Positions 55,250 to 63,899 of a stretch of 64,000 nucleotides of DNA are shown in pieces. Below the pieces are notes generated by a model. It did no database searches. It saw only the letters and a list, made by a program, of their open reading frames with translations, and had not been told where the DNA came from. The translations under genes and the position numbers were made by a program. Origin of the DNA: Aliiroseovarius marinus. GTDB lineage: Bacteria; Pseudomonadota; Alphaproteobacteria; Rhodobacterales; Rhodobacteraceae. Position 1 is the first letter of the stretch. Each line of letters begins with the position of its first letter. The stretch spans positions 228,179 through 292,178 of the forward strand of contig NZ_ML178712.1 of NCBI RefSeq assembly GCF_004360145.1, given 5' to 3'.

Positions 55250-55567
55250 ATGTCAGAAAAGGACAGTGACGCGACAGACCCGCTGACCCAGCGCGAGGAA
55301 CAGCTCTCGCTCGAGGTGCGCGCCCTACGGGCCGAAGTCGAGCGGATGAACAACCACCGCTTCATTCGCCTGCATGACAGCCTGTTCAAACTGGGCATGT
55401 TTCAACTGTATCGCGGTTTGGCTTTTGGTCTGGGGTCCGTGCTGGGCGCCACGATCCTTGTGTCCTGGGTGATCTATATGCTGGGCTCGATCGACTTCAT
55501 CCCCGTACTGGGCGACTGGGCTAGCCAGATCATCGAGGAAATTCAGGTCGCCCCACCCGCGCAATAA
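55250..55567 (+). CDS. DUF5665 membrane protein
   Basis: The 105-residue protein has an N-terminal coiled coil (LTQREEQLSLEVRALRAEVE) and one strong transmembrane segment (LGSVLGATILVSWVIYMLGS), matching DUF5665. AAGGA lies seven bases before ATG 55250. The upstream gap (55071-55249) is very AT-rich around 55180-55216. Role unknown. Confidence 0.8.
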   Translation: MSEKDSDATDPLTQREEQLSLEVRALRAEVERMNNHRFIRLHDSLFKLGMFQLYRGLAFGLGSVLGATILVSWVIYMLGSIDFIPVLGDWASQIIEEIQVAPPAQ

Positions 55568-55585
55568 GGATCTTGGCGATTTCCT

Positions 55586-55613
55586 TTGCGTTTAACGCAG
55601 AATCCTTCTATAC
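55586..55613 (+). promoter_or_regulatory. Candidate rpsO promoter
   Basis: TTGCGT (55586-55591) is followed after 16 bases by CTATAC (55608-55613), about 100 bases before the rpsO start. Confidence 0.45.
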
Positions 55614-55616
55614 GCC

Positions 55617-55651
55617 CCCATCCGCCTGAAAATGGCGGGTATCTCCATGGG
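55617..55651 (+). promoter_or_regulatory. Structured rpsO leader
   Basis: CCGCC (55622-55626) pairs with GGCGG (55634-55638), and an outer CCCA (55617-55620) pairs with TGGG (55648-55651). rpsO leaders in several bacteria bind S15 for autoregulation, so this may be such an element; the match to a known S15 site was not tested. Confidence 0.35.
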
Positions 55652-55709
55652 CCTTGCTGGACGACATCCCGGCCTGCGCCATCCACTCTAACCTACGAAG
55701 GAGACCCCG

Positions 55710-55979
55710 ATGTCGATTACTGCTGAAGAAAAGAACCGCCTGATCAAGGAATTCGGCACCAAAGAAGGCGACACCGGTTCGCCCGAAGTTCAGGTTGCCA
55801 TCCTGTCGTCGCGCATCGCGACCCTGACCGAGCACTTCAAAACGCACAAGAAAGACAACCACGGTCGCCGTGGTCTTCTGAAAATGGTTGCCCAGCGTCG
55901 TAAGCTGCTGGACTACACCCGTGCGAAAGACGAAGCACGCTATCAGGACCTGATCAAGCGTCTGGGTCTGCGTCGCTAA
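55710..55979 (+). CDS. rpsO: 30S ribosomal protein S15
   Basis: S15 binds 16S rRNA early in 30S assembly. The 89-residue protein shows [39 protein letters not shown] and [20 protein letters not shown] precedes the ATG. A terminator follows directly; pnp, often its neighbour, comes one gene later. Confidence 0.98.
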   Translation: MSITAEEKNRLIKEFGTKEGDTGSPEVQVAILSSRIATLTEHFKTHKKDNHGRRGLLKMVAQRRKLLDYTRAKDEARYQDLIKRLGLRR

Positions 55980-56002
55980 GACCGGATCCATTTGGACAGA
56001 AG

Positions 56003-56030
56003 CGCCCGTCTTGCAAAAGGCGGGCGTTTT
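56003..56030 (+). terminator. Terminator of rpsO
   Basis: CGCCCG (56003-56008) pairs with CGGGCG (56021-56026), extended inside by CTT/AAG, and is followed by TTTTCTTTTG. Confidence 0.85.
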
Positions 56031-56131
56031 CTTTTGTGAAGCCGCCCCAAACACACCCACTGCTTTACGTGTGGTCTGGCTTGAAATGACCGGCGGTCAT
56101 CGCTCACCTTATGTCAGGTGAGGAGAAAACG

Positions 56132-56848
56132 ATGATAGAAACCATCCGCGTCCTAATGAATATGGGCAGCTTGCAACGGCTGTTTCCGTTCTGGCTTTCG
56201 GGCCTGATTGTGCTGGGGATCTGGTTCACGCCATGGCTTCTGCTGGCCATCGCCTATGGCGTGCTGGCGCAGTTCTTCGTCGAATATGCCATGCACCGCT
56301 TCCTTCTACACCGCGAGCCGCCCACCGATCAGGGCGTGTTCAATGAACTTTACCGCAGCCATATCGGCCATCACGAGTTCCCGAACGATCCCGAGTTCTT
56401 CACTGGCGGCGATCACTGGTACCCGTTGCGCTTCGGCACGATCTCGTTCGTTCTGCACACGCTTGTCCTGTGGCCCGTTCTGGGGCTGGGACCGGCGGCG
56501 CTGTTTGCCTATGTGGCGCTGTTTGTCGGCTCGGTCAGCGCTTTCACCTTCTATGAATACTGTCACACGCTGGCGCATCTGAACGTGCCGAAAGGCTGGT
56601 TCGGACAACGCGTGACGCGCACCCATCTGGCGCATCACTTTCAAGATCACGAGGCCACCTTCCATGTCAGCTTTGGCATGAACTGGATCGACCGGTTGTT
56701 CGGCACCAAGCACGACGCGCAGGTTGCCCGCGAACGCTTCGACCGCGAAACCATCCTGTCGATGGGCATGGACCCCGAGGATCTGCGCCTTGTCACCGCC
56801 CGCAAGGCCTTTGGCATCACAAAGCACCCGCGCCGCCGCCACAGCTAG
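56132..56848 (+). CDS. Fatty acid hydroxylase/sterol desaturase family protein
   Basis: This diiron membrane enzyme (238 residues) has histidine clusters HRFLLH, HIGHH, HTLAHLN and HLAHHFQDHE and four hydrophobic segments. It would hydroxylate or desaturate a lipid at the membrane. The ATG at 56132 has GAGGAG seven bases upstream and is preferred over ATG 56111. It lies between rpsO and pnp with its own control. Confidence 0.87.
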   Translation: MIETIRVLMNMGSLQRLFPFWLSGLIVLGIWFTPWLLLAIAYGVLAQFFVEYAMHRFLLHREPPTDQGVFNELYRSHIGHHEFPNDPEFFTGGDHWYPLRFGTISFVLHTLVLWPVLGLGPAALFAYVALFVGSVSAFTFYEYCHTLAHLNVPKGWFGQRVTRTHLAHHFQDHEATFHVSFGMNWIDRLFGTKHDAQVARERFDRETILSMGMDPEDLRLVTARKAFGITKHPRRRHS

Positions 56849-56959
56849 GCGCGCAGCAGCGCTAACGGTTTTGCTTTCCAAACCCCTTGTTTTCCTGTAA
56901 GGCGCACGCATCTGAGACGTGACGCTTCGACCCCGGCGCATGAAAAAGGTAGAGGGGTC

Positions 56960-57014
56960 GGTGGCAATGGGGCCACCACGAAAACGGAAGACCCGGAGGG
57001 CCGGGAGTGCTTCC
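56960..57014 (+). promoter_or_regulatory. Double-hairpin leader of pnp
   Basis: A first stem GGTGGC (56960-56965)/GCCACC (56972-56977) is followed by a nested stem: GGAAG (56986-56990) with CTTCC (57010-57014) around CCCGG (56992-56996)/CCGGG (57001-57005). In E. coli a pnp leader stem is cut by RNase III and then used by PNPase for autoregulation; the position just before the ribosome-binding site fits that scheme. Confidence 0.5.
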
Positions 57015-57026
57015 AACTAGGAAAAC

Positions 57027-59177
57027 ATGATGTTTGACGTAACTAAAAAATCGATGGAGTGGGGCGAAGAAACCCTCACTCTGGAAACGGGCAAGGTTGC
57101 CCGTCAGGCCGACGGTTCGGTTATCGCCACTCTGGGCGAAACCTCTGTCATGGCCAACGTGACCTTCGCGCGCCAGCAGAAGCCCGGTCAGGACTTCTTC
57201 CCGCTGACGGTTCACTATAACGAAAAATACTATGCTGCCGGCAAAATCCCCGGTGGCTTCTTCAAGCGTGAAGCGCGTCCGACCGAGAAAGAGACGCTGA
57301 CCTCGCGCCTGATCGACCGTCCGATCCGCCCGCTGTTCGTTCCCGGCTTCAAAAACGAAGTTCTGGTAATCTGCACCGTGCTGTCGCACGACCTGGTTAA
57401 CGACCCCGACATGGTTGCGATGATCGCTGCCTCGGCTGCTCTGACCATTTCGGGCGCTCCGTTCATGGGCCCGATCGGCGCTTGCCGCGTTGGTTTCGAG
57501 GATGGCGAATACATCCTGAACCCGACCTGCGACGACATGCACGATCTGCGCAACAACCCGGACCAGCGTCTGGACCTTGTTGTAGCCGGCACCAAAGACG
57601 CCGTGATGATGGTGGAATCGGAAGCCTACGAACTGTCGGAAGCCGAGATGCTGGGCGCCGTGAAGTTCGCCCACGAGCAGATCCAGCCGGTGATCGACCT
57701 GATCATCGAACTGGCCGAAGAAGCTGCGAACGAACCGTTCGACTTCCAGCCTGCTGATTACTCGGAGCTGTACGAGGCTGTCAAAGCCGCTGGCGAAGAC
57801 AAGATCCGCGCTGCATATGGCAACACCGACAAGCAGGAACGCGTTGCCGCTGTTGCTGCCGCCAAGGAAGAGATCATCGCATCGCTGACCGAAGAGCAGC
57901 AAGAGGACGCAAACCTCGGCACCGCTCTGAAGAAGCTGGAATCGGCTGTTGTCCGTGGCGACGTTGTGAAAACCGGCAAGCGTATCGACGGTCGCGCACT
58001 GGACACTGTCCGCGCCATCGACAGCTCGGTTGGCATCCTGCCCCGTACCCACGGTTCGGCCCTGTTCACCCGCGGCGAGACCCAAGGTCTGGTTGTGACC
58101 ACTCTGGGCACCGGCGACGACGAACAGATGATCGACGCGCTGACCGGCACCTACAAGTCGAACTTCCTGCTGCACTACAACTTCCCTCCGTATTCGGTTG
58201 GTGAGGTTGGCCGCTTTGGCCCTCCGGGCCGTCGTGAAATCGGTCACGGCAAGCTGGCATGGCGTGCGCTGCAGGCTGTTCTGCCGTCGGCCACCGACTT
58301 CCCCTACACCATCCGCCTGGTGTCCGAGATCACTGAATCGAACGGTTCGTCCTCGATGGCGTCGGTTTGTGGTGGCTCGCTGTCCATGATGGACGCCGCT
58401 GTTCCGCTGAAGGCTCCGGTTGCTGGTGTGGCCATGGGTCTGATCCTGGAAGATGACGGTTCGTATGCTGTTCTGACCGACATTCTGGGTGACGAAGATC
58501 ACCTGGGTGACATGGACTTCAAAGTGGCTGGTACCGAAAACGGCATCACGTCCTTGCAGATGGACATCAAGGTCGCAGGCATCACGCCCGAGATCATGGA
58601 GAAAGCCCTGGCACAAGCCAAGGATGGCCGTATGCACATCCTGGCCGAGATGGGCAAAGCCCTGACCGAAGGCCGTCAGGAATTCTCGGCCCACGCGCCG
58701 CGCATCGAGACCATGAACATCCCGACCGACAAGATCCGTGAAGTGATCGGCTCGGGCGGTAAGGTCATCCGCGAGATCGTTGAAGTGTCGGGCGCCAAGG
58801 TCGACATCAACGACGACGGCGTGATCAAGATCGCATCGCCGAACGGCGAAGCCATCGCCAAGGCGTACGAGATGATCCACGCGATCGTCGCCGAGCCGGA
58901 AGAAGGCGCGATCTACACCGGTAAAGTTGTGAAGATCGTCGACTTCGGCGCCTTCGTGAACTTCTTCGGCAAGCGCGACGGCCTTGTGCACGTCAGCCAG
59001 ATCGAAAACCGCCGCCTAAACCATCCTTCGGACGTTCTGAAGGAAGGGCAGGAAGTCAAAGTCAAACTGCTTGGCTTCGACGACCGCGGCAAAGTTCGCC
59101 TGTCGATGAAAGTCGTCGATCAGGAAACCGGCGAAGAGATCGCTCCGGAACCGAAAAAGAAAAAAGACGAAGACTAA
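57027..59177 (+). CDS. pnp: Polyribonucleotide nucleotidyltransferase (PNPase)
   Basis: PNPase degrades RNA 3'-5' with phosphate and is a degradosome component. The 716-residue protein has two RNase PH-like domains ([46 protein letters not shown]), a KH domain ([17 protein letters not shown]) and an S1 domain ([19 protein letters not shown]). AGGA lies before tandem ATGs at 57027 and 57030. Confidence 0.98.
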   Translation: MMFDVTKKSMEWGEETLTLETGKVARQADGSVIATLGETSVMANVTFARQQKPGQDFFPLTVHYNEKYYAAGKIPGGFFKREARPTEKETLTSRLIDRPIRPLFVPGFKNEVLVICTVLSHDLVNDPDMVAMIAASAALTISGAPFMGPIGACRVGFEDGEYILNPTCDDMHDLRNNPDQRLDLVVAGTKDAVMMVESEAYELSEAEMLGAVKFAHEQIQPVIDLIIELAEEAANEPFDFQPADYSELYEAVKAAGEDKIRAAYGNTDKQERVAAVAAAKEEIIASLTEEQQEDANLGTALKKLESAVVRGDVVKTGKRIDGRALDTVRAIDSSVGILPRTHGSALFTRGETQGLVVTTLGTGDDEQMIDALTGTYKSNFLLHYNFPPYSVGEVGRFGPPGRREIGHGKLAWRALQAVLPSATDFPYTIRLVSEITESNGSSSMASVCGGSLSMMDAAVPLKAPVAGVAMGLILEDDGSYAVLTDILGDEDHLGDMDFKVAGTENGITSLQMDIKVAGITPEIMEKALAQAKDGRMHILAEMGKALTEGRQEFSAHAPRIETMNIPTDKIREVIGSGGKVIREIVEVSGAKVDINDDGVIKIASPNGEAIAKAYEMIHAIVAEPEEGAIYTGKVVKIVDFGAFVNFFGKRDGLVHVSQIENRRLNHPSDVLKEGQEVKVKLLGFDDRGKVRLSMKVVDQETGEEIAPEPKKKKDED

Positions 59178-59197
59178 GCCCTCGTCTCTCTAAACAG

Positions 59198-59227
59198 AAA
59201 GCCCCGGTGGAAACGCCGGGGCTTTTT
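59198..59227. terminator. Terminator between pnp and the SnoaL-like gene
   Basis: AAGCCCCGG pairs with CCGGGGCTT over an 8-base loop and is followed by TTTTTT on the plus strand; the minus-strand exit reads TTTCTGTTT, so it can serve both convergent genes. Confidence 0.85.
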
Positions 59228-59241
59228 TCATGGCGTGACGT

Positions 59242-60018
59242 CTAGAACTTGCCGTTCTCATGGGCCATTTCGGCAGGGATCTCGGAAATCGTGTCCCAAT
59301 GCTCGACGATCTTGCCACCGTCCACACGGAACAGATCGAAGAACGCGGTGTCCTGCGTGCCCAGCTTTCCTTCCGATGCGGTGAAGACGAAGTTGCCATC
59401 GGCAACAACCATGTGGGTTTCTTCGTATTTCATTGCGTTGCCCGACTCGGCCATGGCCTGGAGTGCGGCGCCCAGACCTTCCAGCCCGTTGCCCACCATC
59501 GGGTTGTGCTGGATGTAGGTCTCGGTCGAAATATAGTCAGTGATCTTTTCAGGCGCTGCACCATAGAGCACATCCGCAAGGAAGCCTTCGACCAGCGCCT
59601 TATTCTCGGCGGTCTTTTCCTTATCCGTCACCTCGGTTACGCCATCCGTCATCGTGTTGCCCGAGGCCGTCTGATCTGCCGGCACGGCGGTTTGCAGGTT
59701 GTCCCAGTGCTCGGCCAGTTTGCCGTCTTCCACACGGAACACATCAAAAGCGACCTGCGTCTCAGCGCCGAACGCCTGCGCATTATCATAAGTCACGTGC
59801 AGGACCACCAGATCACCTTCAGAGATGACACGGTGCACGGTGGGGCTTAGCCCGCTTTCCTTCAGCGCCGGAAGGAAGCCCAAGATCGGCGCAGCACCGG
59901 TCGGAACGGTTGGGTTGTGCTGGATATAATCCTCTTTCAACAGCTGTCCTGCGGCGTCCGGATCGAAGTCCACAAACAAGGCAGTCAGCGCAGCAAGTAC
60001 GGTTTCAGTCGGGGTCAT
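59242..60018 (-). CDS. Tandem SnoaL-like (NTF2-fold) protein
   Basis: The 258-residue protein is an internal duplication. YIQHNPTVPTG...FDVFRVEDGKLAEHWDNLQ in the first half is repeated as YIQHNPMVGNG...FDLFRVDGGKIVEHWDTIS in the second. Each half is a SnoaL-like/NTF2 domain; some such proteins are hydrolases or cyclases, others bind ligands. A linker (about residues 115-135) joins them. It is divergent from an HxlR regulator, which suggests inducible expression. Confidence 0.85.
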   Translation of the reverse strand: MTPTETVLAALTALFVDFDPDAAGQLLKEDYIQHNPTVPTGAAPILGFLPALKESGLSPTVHRVISEGDLVVLHVTYDNAQAFGAETQVAFDVFRVEDGKLAEHWDNLQTAVPADQTASGNTMTDGVTEVTDKEKTAENKALVEGFLADVLYGAAPEKITDYISTETYIQHNPMVGNGLEGLGAALQAMAESGNAMKYEETHMVVADGNFVFTASEGKLGTQDTAFFDLFRVDGGKIVEHWDTISEIPAEMAHENGKF

Positions 60019-60055
60019 GTCGAAGTCCTTTCGAATCAGTTGTTCTCTCTGACTC

Positions 60056-60067
60056 GAATAGGTATTC
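60056..60067. promoter_or_regulatory. Palindrome in the SnoaL-like/hxlR intergenic region
   Basis: GAATA-GG-TATTC (60056-60067) is a perfect dyad between the divergent starts (60018 and 60111). Related TAGGTAT and AGTATC sequences occur nearby. It is a candidate operator for the HxlR-type regulator. Confidence 0.4.
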
Positions 60068-60110
60068 TTTTCGCACCAAGTATCAATTACGCACTATTTA
60101 GGAACTAGGT

Positions 60111-60479
60111 ATGGTCAAAGTAACCGCCCTTACGAAAGACGAGGCAGACAACTGCCCGGTCCGGCAGGTTCTGTCGCAAGTTACAGGCAAATGGCAGATG
60201 CTGATCATCTTCGCGTTGGAGGATGATCCCCTGCGGTTTGGCGCATTGAAACGCGAGGTTGGCGACATCACCCAGAGAGTCCTGACCGAGAACCTGCGCA
60301 AGATGGAGCGTGACGGGTATCTGACCCGCACCGTGGACGCGGGACCGCCAGTGTCTGTGACCTATGCGCTGACAGATTTGGGGGCTGAGCTGTGTGGCCA
60401 CCTGAAACCGCTGCTCTTCTGGGCAGCAGAGCGGCATGAGAAGGTGATCGAAGCGCGTGCGGCCTACGCAGCCGAGTGA
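60111..60479 (+). CDS. HxlR-family transcriptional regulator
   Basis: The 122-residue winged-helix protein has the HxlR core: CPVRQVLSQVTGKWQMLIIF, LRFGALKREVGDITQRVLTE, NLRKMERDGYL and YALTDLGAEL. Cys15 sits where redox- or aldehyde-sensing HxlR proteins keep their reactive Cys. It probably controls the divergent SnoaL-like gene. Confidence 0.9.
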   Translation: MVKVTALTKDEADNCPVRQVLSQVTGKWQMLIIFALEDDPLRFGALKREVGDITQRVLTENLRKMERDGYLTRTVDAGPPVSVTYALTDLGAELCGHLKPLLFWAAERHEKVIEARAAYAAE

Positions 60480-60725
60480 GCCATCGCGCAACGCTCATCT
60501 TTCGAAAAAAGGCCCAACGGAAATGCCGAGCATCTCTATGGGGAAAGTTCCCGCGATCAACCAAGCCGCACAACTTGCAGCGGCATGAGACTCTGACGCA
60601 CCCAATACTCTCGGTTGCAAGAAAACTCATCGAAGTCGTTTTTGTGTTAGAAATCTGCACCCAATGGGGTTGGCTAGAACGTGAGCGTCCGTTGAGCCCG
60701 ACCTAACGGCGTCGAGAAGATTCAT

Positions 60726-60757
60726 CTAAGTGTCCACCATCGATGGTGGACACTTAG
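60726..60757. repeat. Perfect 32-bp palindrome in the IS66 leader
   Basis: The half-site CTAAGTGTCCACCATC (60726-60741) is followed directly by its exact complement (60742-60757). It lies ten bases before the tnpA ATG, and its right arm ends at the AGGGG ribosome-binding site. In RNA it would form a 14- to 16-pair stem. Confidence 0.9.
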
Positions 60758-60766
60758 GGGCACTCT

Positions 60767-61147
60767 ATGAGCAGGCGGAAGAAGCGGTTTTGGGCGGATG
60801 AAGAGAAGCGCGAGATTTGCGCGCAGGCGACGACGCCGGGGATGTCGGTCGCACAAGTTGCGCGGCGGTATGCGGTGAACGCGAACCTTATTTTCAAGTG
60901 GCTTAAGGACCCGCGCTTTGCGCCGGAGGCTGATGTGTCCGATCAAGAAGCGATGTTTCTGCCGATTGAGATTGAGGCTGATGTTGCCCGCAAACCAGCA
61001 CCTATCGACATGTCAATGCCGTCTCCATCTGGCCCTCTGTCGGCCAGCCGGGTTGATATCACCCTGTCGGATGGGCGGCGCATTTTGATCGAAGGGCCGA
61101 CAGCGCTGGCTTCTGTGATCAGCTTGGTGCAGGGTCTGGCGGTTTGA
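60767..61147 (+). CDS. tnpA: IS66 accessory protein TnpA
   Basis: The 126-residue protein has an N-terminal helix-turn-helix of the transposase_8 type ([30 protein letters not shown]) and the TnpA C-terminal segment ([16 protein letters not shown]). AGGGG lies six bases before the ATG, just after the palindrome. Its TGA overlaps the tnpB start. Confidence 0.92.
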   Translation: MSRRKKRFWADEEKREICAQATTPGMSVAQVARRYAVNANLIFKWLKDPRFAPEADVSDQEAMFLPIEIEADVARKPAPIDMSMPSPSGPLSASRVDITLSDGRRILIEGPTALASVISLVQGLAV

Positions 61148-61491
61148 TCCCGGTTCCCTCCAACACGCGGGTCTGGCTGGCGGCTGGTGTCACGGACATG
61201 CGACGCGGGTTCAACACCTTGGCGGCGCAGGCTGAGAAGGTTCTGGAGCTTGATCCGTATTCCGGGCACCTGTTCGTGTTCCGTGGCCGACGCGGTGATC
61301 TGCTCAAGATCATCTGGTGGGATCAACAGGGCGCATGCCTGTTCAGCAAGCGATTGGAGAAGGGTCGCTTTGTTTGGCCCGCTGCGAAGGATGGCAAAAT
61401 CTGCGTGACGCCAGCACAGCTATCGATGCTCTTGGAAGGGATCGACTGGCGGATGCCGCAAAAGACTTGGCGCCCTCTGACGGTCGGATAG
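61144..61491 (+). CDS. tnpB: IS66 accessory protein TnpB (Orf2)
   Basis: The 115-residue protein matches IS66 Tnp[17 protein letters not shown]-type start (here [20 protein letters not shown]), [16 protein letters not shown] and GRFVWP. It starts at a TTG (61144) that overlaps the tnpA TGA by four bases, so it is made by translational coupling. Confidence 0.93.
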   Translation: MIPVPSNTRVWLAAGVTDMRRGFNTLAAQAEKVLELDPYSGHLFVFRGRRGDLLKIIWWDQQGACLFSKRLEKGRFVWPAAKDGKICVTPAQLSMLLEGIDWRMPQKTWRPLTVG

Positions 61492-61561
61492 CCCAACAAA
61501 TACAGCACCTTGAGCGCTTTCGGGATTCATGTTTTGCCCCTGATCCGGTATAGAAACGGCG

Positions 61562-63076
61562 ATGCTTAAGGACCTCGATATCACGCCAGACGATCCTGCC
61601 GAACTGCGGGCCGTGAACCGGCTTCTGGCGGATGAGGTCAAGTCGCAGGCGCTCTTGATCGAGAAGCTCAAACATCAACTGGCAGGACAGAACCGCCATA
61701 GATTTGGTGTCCGTTCCGAGAGCCTGGATCAGCTCAACCTGACCTTTGAGGAAGATGAGGCGATTGCCGAGGCCGCATCTGAACCGCGCCCTGAGATACC
61801 AAACACTGAAGGCAAAACCCCGCGCCAGCACAGCCGCAAGCCGCTGCCTGATCATCTGGACCGGCATGACGAGGTTCTGTCCCCGGGTGAGGACTGCACG
61901 CGCTGCGGCGGCAGGCTGAAGACCCTCGGCGAGGACGTCACCGAGGAACTGGAATACGTGCCGGGACGCTTTGTGGTGAACCGGATTGTTCGCCCGCGCA
62001 AAGCATGCGCGGGCTGTGAGGCAGTTGTCCAATCGCCACTACCGTCACGCCCCATCGAGCGTGGCAGGCCGGGACCAGGTTTGTTGGCGCATGTACTGGT
62101 GAGCAAATACGCCGATCATCTTCCTTTGTATCGCCAGAGCCAAATCTACGCCCGTGAAGGGGTAGATCTGGATCGTTCCACGATGGCCGATTGGGTTGGT
62201 CGGTCCACAGTTCTGCTGGAACCACTTGCTGATGAGATCGGGCGGATTGTCCGACGTGGGGATGCGCTTTTTGCCGATGATACACCCGTGAAGATGCAGG
62301 CGCCGGGCAACAAAAAAACCAAAACGGCGCGGGTCTGGACCTATGTGCGCGATGAGCGGCCATGGTCGGGACAATCCCCGCCCTGCGCGTGGTATCAGTT
62401 CACAGTGGATCGCAAAGGAGAGCATCCCGTCAGCCACCTAGCGGGATACAAGGGCTGGGTTCATGCGGATGGGTACTCCGGCTTCAACGGCCTGTTTGGC
62501 GACGGTAAAGCCGATGAGATGGCCTGCATGGCGCATGTCAGGCGCAAGTTCGTGGATGTCTTTGCGTCCCAGGGAAATGCTATCGCAGAGGAGGCCATCC
62601 GCCGGATCGCGGAACTCTATGCCGTGGAAAAGGATGCGCGCGGCAAATCGCCCGAAACGCGTGTCACGCTGCGGCAAGCACGGGCCACACCCATCTTCGA
62701 TGATCTGGAAGCCTGGCTACATGCGCAGCTCCCCAAGATCTCCGGCAAATCGCCACTCGCGCAGGCGATCCGCTACGCCCTTGGCCGGATGCCAAAGGCT
62801 TGGCCATACCTTGAGAACGGCCATTTGGAATTGGACAACAACACAGCCGAACGCGCCGTCAAACCCATAGCCATCGGACGCAAAAACTGGATGTTCGCAG
62901 GATCCGAGGGCGGCGGCAAAGCCATGGCCATCGCCTTCACCCTGATCGAGACCGCAAAGCTCAACAACGTCGATCCGCAAGCCTGGCTAACATGGGTCCT
63001 TGCCCAAATCGCCGACCACAAGATCACACGTCTCGACGAACTCCTCCCCTGGCGTTACGCTGCAAAAGCAGCGTAA
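61562..63076 (+). CDS. tnpC: IS66-family transposase TnpC
   Basis: The 504-residue DDE transposase has a leucine-rich N-terminal segment ([20 protein letters not shown]), a zinc-finger-like CTRCGG...CAGC, and catalytic residues in [22 protein letters not shown] and [20 protein letters not shown]. It appears complete, so the element could still be active. Confidence 0.95.
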   Translation: MLKDLDITPDDPAELRAVNRLLADEVKSQALLIEKLKHQLAGQNRHRFGVRSESLDQLNLTFEEDEAIAEAASEPRPEIPNTEGKTPRQHSRKPLPDHLDRHDEVLSPGEDCTRCGGRLKTLGEDVTEELEYVPGRFVVNRIVRPRKACAGCEAVVQSPLPSRPIERGRPGPGLLAHVLVSKYADHLPLYRQSQIYAREGVDLDRSTMADWVGRSTVLLEPLADEIGRIVRRGDALFADDTPVKMQAPGNKKTKTARVWTYVRDERPWSGQSPPCAWYQFTVDRKGEHPVSHLAGYKGWVHADGYSGFNGLFGDGKADEMACMAHVRRKFVDVFASQGNAIAEEAIRRIAELYAVEKDARGKSPETRVTLRQARATPIFDDLEAWLHAQLPKISGKSPLAQAIRYALGRMPKAWPYLENGHLELDNNTAERAVKPIAIGRKNWMFAGSEGGGKAMAIAFTLIETAKLNNVDPQAWLTWVLAQIADHKITRLDELLPWRYAAKAA

Positions 63077-63121
63077 CAGGCACCACCCAAAAGCAACAGG
63101 GCGGGTTCATCGGACGGGCAC

Positions 63122-63309
63122 CGCGCTGTCTGCTTGCCGCCCGAGAAGACATCAGCCATCCCGTCAATAGCCTGCCGCTTCCATGTGCTGACCTGGTTTG
63201 GGTGAAGCTGGTGCTTCGCTGCGATCTCCTGCACGGTCTTATCACCACGCAGAGCTTCCAATGCCACCTTGGCTTTAAACTGGTCTGTAAAGTTCCGGCG
63301 CTTCGCCAT
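63122..63309 (-). pseudogene. Truncated IS3-family orfA
   Basis: The start at 63309 and the first 60 or so residues (MAKRRNFTDQFKAKVALEAL, VQEIAAKHQLHPNQVSTWKR, GMADVFSGGK) are a normal IS3-family OrfA with its helix-turn-helix. The frame then runs into the IS66 right end at 63121, and the remaining orfA and all of orfB are missing. Confidence 0.9.
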
Positions 63310-63375
63310 TCTCGTATCCCTTCAACGGTTTGGGATACACCTTAGCTGACTGTCCAGTTTCCTGGGACCACTTCA
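63122..63375 (-). mobile_element. IS3-family element, 5' remnant
   Basis: The outer end at 63375 begins, on the minus strand, TGAAGTGGTCCCAGGAAACT, an IS3-family type of terminal repeat. Only this end and the beginning of orfA remain. It is cut by IS66 on the left and has itself entered a Tn3-family transposase gene on the right. Confidence 0.8.
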
Positions 63376-63786
63376 GCCTTCGGCCAGATCATCAAATCGC
63401 TGTTCATTCTGCGCTATGTCGATGATCTGAGTCTGCGGCAGGCCATCGAGCGCCAACTCAACAAGGTTGAACTCGCCAACCGCTTCACCCGCGCCGTCGC
63501 CGTTGGCAATCCCCGCGAGTTCACCCAAGCCGAAAAAGAGGAACAGGAGATCGCCGAGGCCTGCAACCGCCTCATCAAAAACAGCATCATCTGTTGGAAC
63601 TACCTCTACCTCGCCCACCAACTCGAAAAGGCCCCGGATGAGGAAACCAGAGAAAACCTGCGGCGCACGATTGCCGCACACGCCCCAATGGCCTGGGCAC
63701 ACATCAACATGCTCGGCGAATACGATTTCTCGGAAGACAAGCTCCGTGACGCCCTCGGAATCCTCCCCCTGAAATCAACTGCCTGA
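63376..63786 (+). pseudogene. Tn3-family transposase, C-terminal fragment
   Basis: The frame ending at TGA 63784-63786 reads FGQIIKSLFILRYVDDLSLR and continues through the typical NKVELANRFTRAVAVGNPRE, EKEEQEIAEACNRLIKNSII and CWNYLYL to the C-terminus (about 136 residues). The rest of the roughly 1000-residue Tn3 transposase is missing, cut by the IS3 end at 63375. No complete Tn3 terminal repeat was found after it. Confidence 0.88.
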
Positions 63787-63899
63787 CACACTCTCAAGAT
63801 CAGGGGGAGATAAGACAGGAAAAATCACAATGAATTAGCCGCTTACAGAAATCCCTGTGGGACCTCGCGTACCTTTATGCCAACGGACCCAAAGCACCG

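Larger units (their letters stand above)
60681..63121 (+). mobile_element. IS66-family insertion sequence
   Basis: The element carries tnpA, tnpB and tnpC in the usual order. Its left end GTGAGCGTCCGTTGAGCCCG (60681-60700) and the complement of its right end, GTGCCCGTCCGATGAACCCG (63121 leftward), match at 19 of the first 24 bases, which sets the size at 2441 bp. No 8-bp target duplication is visible: the left flank is GCTAGAAC and the right flank CGCGCTGT. The right end lies inside an IS3-family orfA. One side was probably deleted after insertion. Confidence 0.85.

Noticed and set aside
63076-63309. Full 84-codon minus-strand frame at 63055-63309 as a real protein
   Set aside because: Only the part to 63122 is IS3 OrfA; the remainder reads through the IS66 terminal repeat.
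63835-63873. TTAGCCGCTTAC... as the right terminal repeat of the Tn3-family element
   Set aside because: It lacks the outer CCCC typical of Tn3-family ends, and the opposite end is absent, so it cannot be verified.
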